Positions 1 to 6,378 of a stretch of 6,726 nucleotides of DNA are shown here, piece after piece; the stretch's first letter is position 1, and each line of letters opens with the position of its first letter. Under the pieces are notes generated by a model. It worked only from the letters and a program-made list of their open reading frames with translations, ran no database searches and was not told the DNA's origin. Origin of the DNA: Sediminibacterium ginsengisoli (lineage in GTDB: Bacteria; Bacteroidota; Bacteroidia; Chitinophagales; Chitinophagaceae); assembly GCA_943324415.2 (NCBI GenBank), contig CALPLN020000103.1:1-6726 (forward strand). Direction: 5' to 3'. The position numbers and the translations under genes were made by a program.

Positions 1-110
1 TCATCCACCACTAAAACATGGTAATGATTGTCAAGTGCGATAACTGCATGTATGATTGCTGCAATATTCTCCTTTTCATTATAAGTTGGTATGATTACAA
101 TTTTCTTCAC
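1..110 (-). CDS. Family 2 glycosyltransferase, polyprenol-phosphate mannosyltransferase-like (N-terminal fragment)
   Basis: Only the first 36 codons are in the window; the rest lies beyond position 1. The translation begins VKKIVIIPTYNEKENI and continues to a hydrophobic strand ending LVVD at the edge. A beta strand followed by PTYNEKENI, then a second strand ending in acidic residues, is the nucleotide-sugar binding start of GT-A fold family 2 glycosyltransferases. The closest resemblance is to the dolichyl/polyprenol-phosphate mannose synthase group, which transfers a sugar from a nucleotide donor to a lipid carrier at the membrane. The start is taken as GTG at 108-110, because an in-frame TAG lies only one codon upstream and no ATG is available. 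No Shine-Dalgarno sequence is seen. The gene follows the exonuclease on the same strand after 52 bases, so it may be co-transcribed. The substrate cannot be judged from this fragment. Confidence 0.72.
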   Translation of the reverse strand, partial: MKKIVIIPTYNEKENIAAIIHAVIALDNHYHVLVVD

Positions 111-162
111 TTGCTATTGGGGGTATAGTAATAAAAATGGATTTAACTATAGTAAATATAAT

Positions 163-930
163 TTATTTTTTTAATATAGACCTATTTAAAATCTCAGTTA
201 GTTTTTGCTTTGTGTGTAATGCAAAGTCGCCTTTCATCATCCAATCATAATACTGTGGCTCTTCTTTCAGTACTTGAGTAACCGGTTTACCCTTGTGTTT
301 ACCAAAATTGAAAACTTCAATCCCATTTTCCATCACAAATCTTCGGGCAAAATCAACAATTTGATCTTCTCCTGTAAATTTCACGATGGATTCTACAGTA
401 TTGCCTATTGTGGGATATCGCTCTAATTGTGCCTCCAAGACTTCCCAGGTAGCTGTTGCATCTGCCTCGGCCGTATGGGCATCTTCTAAACTTTTATTGC
501 AATAAAATTTATAGGCAGCTGTTAATGTCCTTTGCTCCATCATATGAAATACCTTCTGAACGTCTAATAATTTTCTAGACTCTATATCTACGGAGATTCC
601 AGCTCTTAAAAATTCCTCATTCAACATTGGAATATCAAATCGATTGCTATTGTATCCAGCTAAATCAGCACCTTCTAAAAATTGCTTTATCTCATTGGCT
701 ACTTGCTTAAATGTTGGTGCATCCTTCACCATTTCATCAGTAATACCATGCACTGCTGTAGTGACTGCAGGGATAGGCATTTCTGGATTGATCAACTTGC
801 GCTTCACTAATTTTGAACCATCTTGCATGATTTTCACAATAGCTATTTCTACTATTTTATCATTACTGACATTGATTCCTGTAGTTTCTAAATCTATAAA
901 ACAGATTGGTTGGGAAAGTTGTAAACGCAT
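163..930 (-). CDS. DnaQ-like DEDDh 3'-5' exonuclease with ExoX-like C-terminal domain
   Basis: The 255-residue protein has a complete DnaQ/RNase T-type exonuclease domain in about residues 8-170. Exo I is FIDLETTG with D13 and E15. Exo II is the AGYNSNRFD segment with D99. Exo III is HTAEAD with H152 and D157. These are the five metal-binding or catalytic residues of the DEDDh class, so an active 3'-5' exonuclease is expected. Residues about 205-245 (FNFGKHKGK, then a Y-x-W-M segment) resemble the small C-terminal domain found in exodeoxyribonuclease X-like proteins. There is no polymerase, helicase or GIY-YIG domain, so this is a free-standing nuclease. It could act in repair or proofreading or trim single-stranded ends; which one is not visible here. 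Annotation pipelines often label such proteins DNA polymerase III subunit epsilon. The ATG at 928-930 sits seven codons before the first strand of the fold, as expected. The gene is divergent from ytxJ. Confidence 0.9.
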   Translation of the reverse strand: MRLQLSQPICFIDLETTGINVSNDKIVEIAIVKIMQDGSKLVKRKLINPEMPIPAVTTAVHGITDEMVKDAPTFKQVANEIKQFLEGADLAGYNSNRFDIPMLNEEFLRAGISVDIESRKLLDVQKVFHMMEQRTLTAAYKFYCNKSLEDAHTAEADATATWEVLEAQLERYPTIGNTVESIVKFTGEDQIVDFARRFVMENGIEVFNFGKHKGKPVTQVLKEEPQYYDWMMKGDFALHTKQKLTEILNRSILKK

Positions 931-957
931 AAGCTTATTTATATACCGAAGTTAATC

Positions 958-982
958 AATCTGCTATACTAAATAACAGATT
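958..982. repeat. Short inverted repeat in the divergent intergenic region
   Basis: AATCTG (958-963) is mirrored by CAGATT (977-982) around a 13-base spacer. It lies in the 106-base region between the divergent exonuclease and ytxJ starts, where an operator could sit. The arms are only 6 bases and do not extend in either direction, so chance is a fair explanation in AT-rich DNA. Nothing else in the intergenic region is recognised apart from the promoter box at 1011-1018. Confidence 0.2.
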
Positions 983-1010
983 CTAGATAAAATACTTCAA
1001 AAGAAATGCG

Positions 1011-1018
1011 TAAATTTG
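1011..1018 (+). promoter_or_regulatory. Bacteroidota-type -7 promoter box for ytxJ
   Basis: TAAATTTG matches the Bacteroidota sigma-A -7 consensus TAnnTTTG at all six specified bases. Its last base is 18 bases before the ATG of ytxJ, which would put the transcription start near 1023-1025 and leave a leader of roughly a dozen bases. I see no clear TTTG -33 element 19-21 bases upstream, so the assignment rests on the -7 match and its position. The box contains the in-frame TTG at 1016, which argues against using that TTG as the translation start. Confidence 0.4.
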
Positions 1019-1036
1019 AAACTTAAATCAGCATCA

Positions 1037-1363
1037 ATGAATTGGCAACCAATCAACACGCTAGCGCAATTAGAACTAATTAAAGCAGCTTCCTTTACAA
1101 CCCCACAAGTGATCTTTAAGCACAGTACCACTTGTAGCATTAGTAGAATGGCGTTGGATAGATTCGAGCGCGCAGAAGCTCCTGACAATGCAGATTTTCA
1201 TTACTTAGACCTTCTGAATTTCAGACCGATATCCAATGCTATAGCTGAATTATTTCAGGTACACCATGAGTCTCCTCAAGTAATTTTAATTAAAAACGGA
1301 GAATGCATTTATGACGAGAGCCATTATGGGATCATGATGGATGAACTTAGATCCTTTCTATAA
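1037..1363 (+). CDS. ytxJ: Bacillithiol system redox-active protein YtxJ (BrxC-like)
   Basis: The 108-residue protein matches the small thioredoxin-fold YtxJ/BrxC family in length and motifs. The segment FKHSTTCSISRMAL has the conserved KHS-x-x-C pattern with C33 at the N-terminus of an active-site helix. HESPQVILIKNG carries the cis-proline (P80) typical of the fold, followed by GECIYDESHYGI. In Firmicutes the family is linked to removal of bacillithiol or disulfides from oxidised cytosolic proteins; some Bacteroidota also make bacillithiol (family knowledge). A second cysteine, C90, lies after the cis-Pro strand. The ATG at 1037 is preferred to an in-frame TTG at 1016, because it gives the usual family length and the TTG falls inside the probable -7 box. 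This is the only plus-strand gene here. It is divergent from the exonuclease and its last 17 bases overlap the end of the thiolase gene. Confidence 0.88.
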   Translation: MNWQPINTLAQLELIKAASFTTPQVIFKHSTTCSISRMALDRFERAEAPDNADFHYLDLLNFRPISNAIAELFQVHHESPQVILIKNGECIYDESHYGIMMDELRSFL

Positions 1364-2528
1364 TCATCGCACTTGCGCCTCCACCACCATTACAGATTGC
1401 AGCTGCGCCGTATTTAGCTTGATTGTCTTGTAAAATATGCGTTAATGTAACAATGATTCTTGCTCCGCTACATCCTAGAGGATGCCCAAGAGACACCGCT
1501 CCACCTCTTGTATTCACTTTTAATGGGTCAAGGTTCAATATTTTTGTATTGACTATGCCCACAACAGAAAATGCTTCATTGAATTCGAAGTAATCGATAT
1601 CCGAAGAGGATAAATTGGCTTTATTAAGGGCTTTTGGTAAGGCTAAAGAAGGCGCAGTAGTAAACCATTTAGGATCCTGTTCAGCATCCGCAAAACTGGT
1701 AATTTTAGCCAATGGCTTTAAACCAAGTGCTTTCATTTTTTCACCACTCATTAAAACAAGAGCAGCTGCACCATCATTCATCGTACTTGCATTCGCGGCA
1801 GTGACAGTCCCCTCTTTACTAAAAGCAGGATTCAAACTTGCAATTTTATCAAATTTCACATTGAAAGGTTCTTCGTCTTTTGCAATTGTGATGGGATCAC
1901 CTTTTCTTTGAGGAATCACAACTGGTATAATTTCGTTTACAAACAAGCCTTTTTCAATTGCTGTCTGTGATTTAGTATAACTGCTTATAGCAAATTCATC
2001 CTGATCTGTTCTGGAAATATGGTTTTCTTTTGCACAAAAATCTGCAAAATTACCCATTGCTACTTGGTCATACACGTCTACTAAACCATCTTTAGCCAAT
2101 CCATCTAAAAGCGTCGTATCTCCATATTTATTTCCCCAACGTTGATGCATATTGTAAAAAGGAACATTACTCATACTTTCCATTCCACCTGCCACAACGA
2201 TATCTGAATCGCCTAAAAGAATATTTTGTGCTGCAAGAGCAATGGATTTCATGCCACTTGCACATACTTTATTGATGGTAGTACAAATCACTTTATCAGG
2301 TAAACCAGCCATCTTTGCAGCTTGCCTAGCAGGCGCTTGACCCATACCTGCTTGGATAACAGCACCCATATAGACTTCATCTACTAAACTCGGATCTAAT
2401 TGAATTTTATCCAAAGCACCTTTGATCGCTATTGATCCTAATTGAGTTGCAGTACAATTTTTTAAGACTCCCCCAAATGATCCAATGGGAGTTCTAACAG
2501 CTGCTACAATGAATACTTCTTTAGACAT
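1347..2528 (-). CDS. Acetyl-CoA C-acetyltransferase / thiolase
   Basis: At 393 residues this is a full-length thiolase. Both catalytic cysteines and the other active-site residues are present: the nucleophile C89 in NKVCASGMKS, the NEAF motif at 317-320, H349 in GGAVSLGHPLGCSGAR, and C379 in CNGGGGASA near the C-terminus. Thiolases interconvert two acetyl-CoA with acetoacetyl-CoA plus CoA, or cleave longer 3-ketoacyl-CoA in beta-oxidation. Length and motifs fit the cytosolic tetrameric biosynthetic type (AtoB/ThlA/PhaA-like), but chain-length preference cannot be read here. No 3-hydroxyacyl-CoA dehydrogenase, CoA transferase or acyl-CoA dehydrogenase lies beside it, so the context gives no pathway. 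The ATG at 2526-2528 starts immediately before the first beta strand. The gene is 32 bases downstream of cvfB on the same strand and overlaps ytxJ tail to tail. Confidence 0.93.
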   Translation of the reverse strand: MSKEVFIVAAVRTPIGSFGGVLKNCTATQLGSIAIKGALDKIQLDPSLVDEVYMGAVIQAGMGQAPARQAAKMAGLPDKVICTTINKVCASGMKSIALAAQNILLGDSDIVVAGGMESMSNVPFYNMHQRWGNKYGDTTLLDGLAKDGLVDVYDQVAMGNFADFCAKENHISRTDQDEFAISSYTKSQTAIEKGLFVNEIIPVVIPQRKGDPITIAKDEEPFNVKFDKIASLNPAFSKEGTVTAANASTMNDGAAALVLMSGEKMKALGLKPLAKITSFADAEQDPKWFTTAPSLALPKALNKANLSSSDIDYFEFNEAFSVVGIVNTKILNLDPLKVNTRGGAVSLGHPLGCSGARIIVTLTHILQDNQAKYGAAAICNGGGGASAMIIERI

Positions 2529-2560
2529 AGAATACGATTATGGTAGATGATTAAACTAAA

Positions 2561-3433
2561 TTAAGCTTCCGGATTTACAGGTGTTTCTGGTGTTTCTGGG
2601 ATCAATCGGATTCCTCCCTCTTCGATGGTGATTTTTTTAGATTTATACAGCATACCTACATTCATTTTGAATGCTTTTTTGCTGATTCCAAAGAAAGCAT
2701 AGATGTCTTCTGGTGATGATTTATCATGATAAGGTAAAAAACCTTTATGTAATTTCAACAATTGTATCAATTTTAATTGATCGTCATCTAATTTCTCTAC
2801 ACCTTGTTTACCAATGCCAATATCTAACTTATTGTCTTCTCTTATTTTCTTTACAAATCCTTCGTCTATAATTTGTCCAATATGTAAGTGGGTGAAAACT
2901 TCATTTTTATACACCAACCCTTGATGCACTTGATTGACGATGACTACATAACCGATATCAGATTCGCGATATACTTGTAATTTAACTTTCTCCCCTTCTT
3001 TTACAGTAAGGAAATCATTGCTAATTTGATTGTCTATTTTTTCTGTTGCTGCGACTCTGCCAGTTTGTTTATCTAGATATAATTTTACCAGATACTTTCC
3101 ACCCAATCGCATACTAGATAGCTGCTGAGACACTGGTACAAATAAATCCTTCATGAGTCCCCAATCCATGAATGCACCTTGTTTGGTAAGTGCTACTACT
3201 TTTAATGCAGCAATATCACCCACAACAGCAAAGGGCTCTTGAGTGGTCGCAATCAATCTATTGTCAGAATCATGGTATACAAAAACGCTGATCGTGTCTC
3301 CAACCTGTAATCCAGATGGAACAAAACGTTTTGGTAACAATACCCCTTCGGCGCCATCATCCATATAAAAACCAAAGTCCACCTTTCGGTCTACACGCAT
3401 TAAATTAAATTGACCTACATTGATGGTTGACAT
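2561..3433 (-). CDS. cvfB: S1-like RNA-binding protein, CvfB/YitL family
   Basis: The 290-residue protein fits the CvfB family in length and layout. Three S1/OB-like barrels are followed by a winged-helix-like domain. The first lies at about 1-65 and includes GVLLPKRF. The second is at about 68-132, where GAFMDWGLMKDLFVP is a typical S1 core. The third is at about 145-210, with GYVVIVNQVHQGLVY and a DNKLDIGI strand. The winged-helix-like part, about 215-275, includes SSPEDIYAFFGISKKAFK. Homologues bind RNA and affect virulence gene expression in Staphylococcus aureus; the role in Bacteroidota is not established. The residues after 278 form a proline/threonine/glutamate tail, probably disordered. 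The start is placed at the ATG 3431-3433; a GTG two codons upstream (3437-3439) would add only two residues. The gene lies 22 bases after parC, with a -7-like box spanning the junction. Confidence 0.87.
   Translation of the reverse strand: MSTINVGQFNLMRVDRKVDFGFYMDDGAEGVLLPKRFVPSGLQVGDTISVFVYHDSDNRLIATTQEPFAVVGDIAALKVVALTKQGAFMDWGLMKDLFVPVSQQLSSMRLGGKYLVKLYLDKQTGRVAATEKIDNQISNDFLTVKEGEKVKLQVYRESDIGYVVIVNQVHQGLVYKNEVFTHLHIGQIIDEGFVKKIREDNKLDIGIGKQGVEKLDDDQLKLIQLLKLHKGFLPYHDKSSPEDIYAFFGISKKAFKMNVGMLYKSKKITIEEGGIRLIPETPETPVNPEA
2580..2599 (-). repeat. 9-base tandem repeat in the cvfB tail
   Basis: The 9-base unit GGTGTTTCT occurs twice in tandem, followed by two further bases of the unit. On the coding strand it encodes the repeated tripeptide in PETPETP near the CvfB C-terminus. 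The unit length is a multiple of three, so slippage would change tail length without a frameshift. With just over two copies it may be incidental. Confidence 0.55.
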
Positions 3434-3449
3434 ATACACTTGATTTTAT

Positions 3450-3476
3450 ACAAAATTAGAACAATTCTGGTTGTTC
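3450..3476 (-). terminator. Weak hairpin with a short U-rich tail at the parC 3' end
   Basis: Read on the minus strand, GAACAA and TTGTTC (plus-strand 3471-3476 and 3459-3464) can form a 6-bp stem around a 6-base loop, directly followed by TAATTTTGT. The hairpin lies in the last ParC codons and the stop. The stem is short and has only two G-C pairs, so at best it is a partial or attenuating terminator; it may be chance. Confidence 0.2.
3451..3458 (-). promoter_or_regulatory. Bacteroidota-type -7 promoter box for cvfB
   Basis: On the minus strand the sequence TAATTTTG matches TAnnTTTG at all six specified bases. Its first three bases are the TAA stop codon of parC. The box ends 17 bases before the cvfB ATG at 3433, almost the same geometry as the box before ytxJ (18 bases). 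I see no TTTG -33 element at 19-21 bases upstream. A stop codon supplies part of the match, so chance is a real alternative. If real, cvfB and the thiolase could be transcribed without parC. Confidence 0.33.
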
Positions 3477-5978
3477 GTCGTTAGGATCTTTTATAACGAC
3501 TTTAGTTTCCCATTCCATTTCGATTGATTTGCTGAAATCAACCAATTTAGTACCCACCGCCTTAGACCCCATGACATCTACCATTTTACTCACTTTGAAC
3601 TTGGCTTTTCTTTGCTGTGTACCCTTGCCAGATAAAACAACTAAAACTGGTTCAATGTGTGTAGAAACCGCTGCGACATAGTTCCCAATGCCCTCTTTTA
3701 TAAAGGAGAATGGTGTTTTTAAAGTGGAGGTTTCAATCTTAAAACGTTTGATGTTGAATTGTAATTTGTCCTTGTCTAAATAAACAGCAGTAATCACTTT
3801 TTCAGGATTAAATTTCTCCATAAAGATCACTTTCTCAGGGTCAAATCTTTGTGTCAACTCTGTATCAGTCACTTCGTAGTTGCCTTCTTTAGTAATGACA
3901 ATGATCTTTTCGTCTTCAAATGTTCCAAGATATTGCCCTTTCTCTTCTGTATTTAAACGGCCAAATTTATCATCAAACCATAATTTCCTACCTACCAATG
4001 TGCTCTTACCAGCTTCTTTTAGCTTAACTGCTTTTATTGGATATTTTGTGACTTGATTCCCGACACTACTTCTACCTTTCACTTCTAAAGTTTCAAAGAA
4101 GAAATCAAATTCTTTAATTCTAGCACTACAGTTTGGACTTAAAATAATCTTTACTGATTCAGCTTCCCCATTGGCATTGATGGATAGATAATGTACTTTA
4201 GATTTCTCTATACTTTTCGCTAATACATATTCTTTATCTCTTGTGACGCCTGTTACGTTAAAACGCTTTGCATAACTCACGCCAGATGCACCATCTACAT
4301 AAACCATATTATAGGTAGTTCGTTCATCATTTTTCTGAAAGACAGCTGCATGTATGATATCTTTTCCAATAAATATTTTATCAGAAACTTTGACCACTTT
4401 CATTGTACCTCCTTTAGTGAAGGCAATGATATCGTCGTAATCGGTACAATCACAAAGGAATTCATCTTTCTTTAAACTAGTGCCTATAAAACCTTCTGCT
4501 CTATTGATATACAATTTAGTATTCGCAATTGCTACTTGCTTAACTTGAATGGTATCGAACTCTTTTAATTCTGTTTTACGTTCTTTACCTTTACCATATT
4601 TTTTCTGTAAATTTTCATAATAGTTCACTGCGTAATCTACTAGATTTTCCAGATTGTGCTTTACTTCTTTTATATCTTCTTCGATAGATTTAATTTGTGC
4701 AATTAAGTCTTCTATATCTAATTTATAGATTCTTCTAACTGGCTTATCAGTCAACTTTAATAAGTCAGTTCTTTCAATTGGTTTTTTGAATTTCTTTTTA
4801 AATGGCTCGAATGCTTTGTCAATTGCATCCATGACTTTATCCCAGTTAAGGTGTTTTTTCTCTAGTTCTTGGTAGATTTTTTCTTCAAAGAATATTTTTT
4901 CCAAACTAGTGAAATGCCATTTATCCAATAACTCTTGTAAATGGATCTCTAGTTCTGCTTTTAATAAGGCTTTAGTGTGGTCTACAGAATGTCTTAATAA
5001 ATCACTTGCTCCAATAAATTGAGGACGTTGGTTCACAATCACACAAGCATTGGGCGATAAGCTGATTTCACAATCCGTAAAAGCATACAAAGCATCGATG
5101 GTAATGTCTGGAGAAATACCTGTCGCTAAATCAATTTGAATTTCTACCTGAGCCGCTGTAACATCAATTACTTTTTTGATTTTTATTTTACCTTGGTCAT
5201 TCGCCTTAGTAATACTTTCCATCAATTGCGTGGTTGTAACACCATATGGTACATCTTTAATGACCAATGTTTTCTTATCCAATTCCTCTATATGTGCTCT
5301 AACCCTAACTTTACTGCCTCGTTTTCCGTCATTATAAGCTGATGCATCTACCATGCCCCCAGTTTGGAAATCAGGCAATAATTCGAATTTTCGCCCTCTT
5401 AAATACTTGACACTTGCATCTATTAACTCATTAAAATTATGAGGTAAGATTTTAGTAGAAAGGCCTACGGCAATCCCATCTGCACCTTGTGCCAAGAGCA
5501 AAGGAAATTTCATTGGCAAGGTAACAGGTTCATTTTTACGACCATCATAACTTAAAGCCCAGTCCGTTGTTTTAGCATTGAATGCGACTTCAAGTGCAAA
5601 TTTGCTTAATCTAGCTTCAATATAACGAGATGCGGCGGCTGAATCACCTGTTCTAACGTCACCCCAGTTTCCTTGTGTCTCAACCAGTAAATTTTTTTGT
5701 CCAATATTCACTAAGGCATCACCAATACTCGCGTCTCCGTGAGGATGGTACTGCATGCTTTGTCCAATGATATTGGCTACCTTATTGAATCTTCCATCAT
5801 CCATTTCTTTCATGGCATGAAGAATTCTTCTTTGAACAGGCTTTAAGCCATCTTCAATTGCTGGAACTGCTCTTTCAAGAATAACATATGAAGCATAATC
5901 CAAGAACCAGTTTTTGTACTGTCCTTGAACACCTGATTCGTTTTCTGTTACCCTGCTTAAATTTTTCTCTTTTGCCAT
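3456..5978 (-). CDS. parC: DNA topoisomerase IV subunit A (ParC)
   Basis: The 840-residue protein is a complete type IIA topoisomerase A subunit, which cuts and rejoins DNA to decatenate daughter chromosomes with ParE. The N-terminal breakage-reunion region has KPVQRRIL (46-53), the quinolone-region segment YHPHGDASIGDAL (77-89), the catalytic Y119 in AASRYIEARL, and GADGIAVG (165-172) with the probable DNA-bending isoleucine I169. Charged helical sequence around 420-465 fits the coiled coil before the exit gate. From about 480 to 815, repeated beta-rich blades such as IIAFTKGGTMKVVKVSD form the C-terminal pinwheel. No GyrA box (QRRGGKG-like) is seen, which favours ParC over GyrA, as does the Bacteroidota-typical segment EVKGRSSVGNQVTKYPIK (632-649). 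The residue matching E. coli GyrA S83 is alanine (A83). The gene starts at ATG 5976-5978, 21 bases after a cupin gene. parE is not adjacent within the window. Confidence 0.95.
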   Translation of the reverse strand: MAKEKNLSRVTENESGVQGQYKNWFLDYASYVILERAVPAIEDGLKPVQRRILHAMKEMDDGRFNKVANIIGQSMQYHPHGDASIGDALVNIGQKNLLVETQGNWGDVRTGDSAAASRYIEARLSKFALEVAFNAKTTDWALSYDGRKNEPVTLPMKFPLLLAQGADGIAVGLSTKILPHNFNELIDASVKYLRGRKFELLPDFQTGGMVDASAYNDGKRGSKVRVRAHIEELDKKTLVIKDVPYGVTTTQLMESITKANDQGKIKIKKVIDVTAAQVEIQIDLATGISPDITIDALYAFTDCEISLSPNACVIVNQRPQFIGASDLLRHSVDHTKALLKAELEIHLQELLDKWHFTSLEKIFFEEKIYQELEKKHLNWDKVMDAIDKAFEPFKKKFKKPIERTDLLKLTDKPVRRIYKLDIEDLIAQIKSIEEDIKEVKHNLENLVDYAVNYYENLQKKYGKGKERKTELKEFDTIQVKQVAIANTKLYINRAEGFIGTSLKKDEFLCDCTDYDDIIAFTKGGTMKVVKVSDKIFIGKDIIHAAVFQKNDERTTYNMVYVDGASGVSYAKRFNVTGVTRDKEYVLAKSIEKSKVHYLSINANGEAESVKIILSPNCSARIKEFDFFFETLEVKGRSSVGNQVTKYPIKAVKLKEAGKSTLVGRKLWFDDKFGRLNTEEKGQYLGTFEDEKIIVITKEGNYEVTDTELTQRFDPEKVIFMEKFNPEKVITAVYLDKDKLQFNIKRFKIETSTLKTPFSFIKEGIGNYVAAVSTHIEPVLVVLSGKGTQQRKAKFKVSKMVDVMGSKAVGTKLVDFSKSIEMEWETKVVIKDPNDEQPELF

Positions 5979-5999
5979 AACTATACTAATTCGTAACTG

Positions 6000-6368
6000 C
6001 TAGATCCGATAGGTATCTTCACTTCCGTCACTTAAACTATTTAATTCAATGAAAACAAGATCTGTGATTGCGATTAATTCATGCCAAATATTTGCAGGAA
6101 TCTTTACCCTAATTGGTGCAATCAATTCAATTGTTTGTTCTTCTTTTGTTGTTAAATCTTTCCAGTGCAAATTTGCCTTTCCTTGCACTAAAAGCATGTC
6201 TTCTGGATTTTTTCCTGCCGAAATTCCAGTATGATAATGTTGCCCGCTTACCGTTCCAGCATTTCTATACACCAATAAAAACTCACCTGTTCTTTCTGTA
6301 TTAAAGAAATGAAGCGCACCACGCTCATCTACAGCTTTAATATCGATTGGATGAATTTGTACAGACAT
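6000..6368 (-). CDS. Small cupin-domain protein
   Basis: The 122-residue protein is a single-domain RmlC-like cupin. The first cupin motif is in residues 42-63, with H44 and H46 in GQHYHTG, E56 in GKNPEDML, and the GKA turn at 63-65. The second motif is in 91-97 (PANIWHE) with H96 as the fourth probable metal ligand, so a metal site looks intact. HYH followed by KNPE and a (V/T)xGKA segment recalls the cupin domains of sugar-nucleotide modifying or capsule-synthesis proteins such as the C-terminal part of CapF. A sugar isomerase or epimerase role is only a guess, because no other sugar-nucleotide genes are next to it. There is no signal peptide. The start is ATG 6366-6368. It sits 10 bases after the DUF3658-like gene and 21 bases before parC, so it is probably co-transcribed with them. 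Confidence 0.8.
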   Translation of the reverse strand: MSVQIHPIDIKAVDERGALHFFNTERTGEFLLVYRNAGTVSGQHYHTGISAGKNPEDMLLVQGKANLHWKDLTTKEEQTIELIAPIRVKIPANIWHELIAITDLVFIELNSLSDGSEDTYRI

Positions 6369-6378
6369 TTTCTTTAAT

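Noticed and set aside
141..157. AT-rich palindrome around ACTATAGT between the exonuclease and glycosyltransferase genes, considered as a terminator or operator
   Set aside because: The perfect core is only 8 bases with no G-C-rich stem and no T-run in the right place, so chance in AT-rich DNA is sufficient.
644..955. 103-residue plus-strand reading frame opposite the exonuclease gene
   Set aside because: It is antisense to the conserved exonuclease domain and its hydrophobic composition is what reversing that gene yields; no family is recognised.
1006..1026. Six-codon upstream reading frame (MRKFET) before ytxJ
   Set aside because: It would lie mostly upstream of the inferred transcript start, has no composition suggesting attenuation, and is easily explained by chance.
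1016..1036. TTG start giving a 115-residue YtxJ
   Set aside because: The TTG lies inside the probable -7 box and upstream of the inferred transcript start, and the ATG at 1037 gives the normal family length.
997..1188. 63-residue minus-strand reading frame opposite ytxJ
   Set aside because: It runs antisense through the active-site region of a well-supported gene and has no recognisable motif.
1615..1911. 98-residue plus-strand reading frame opposite the thiolase gene
   Set aside because: It is a shadow of the thiolase coding sequence with no independent support.
3434..3439. GTG start two codons upstream of the cvfB ATG
   Set aside because: It adds only two residues, and an ATG follows immediately in a position that matches the family N-terminus.
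5136..5342. 68-residue plus-strand reading frame opposite parC, and similar frames opposite the cupin and DUF3658 genes (6049-6304, 6431-6616)
   Set aside because: All lie antisense to conserved domains, lack recognisable families, and overlap each other or the real genes fully.
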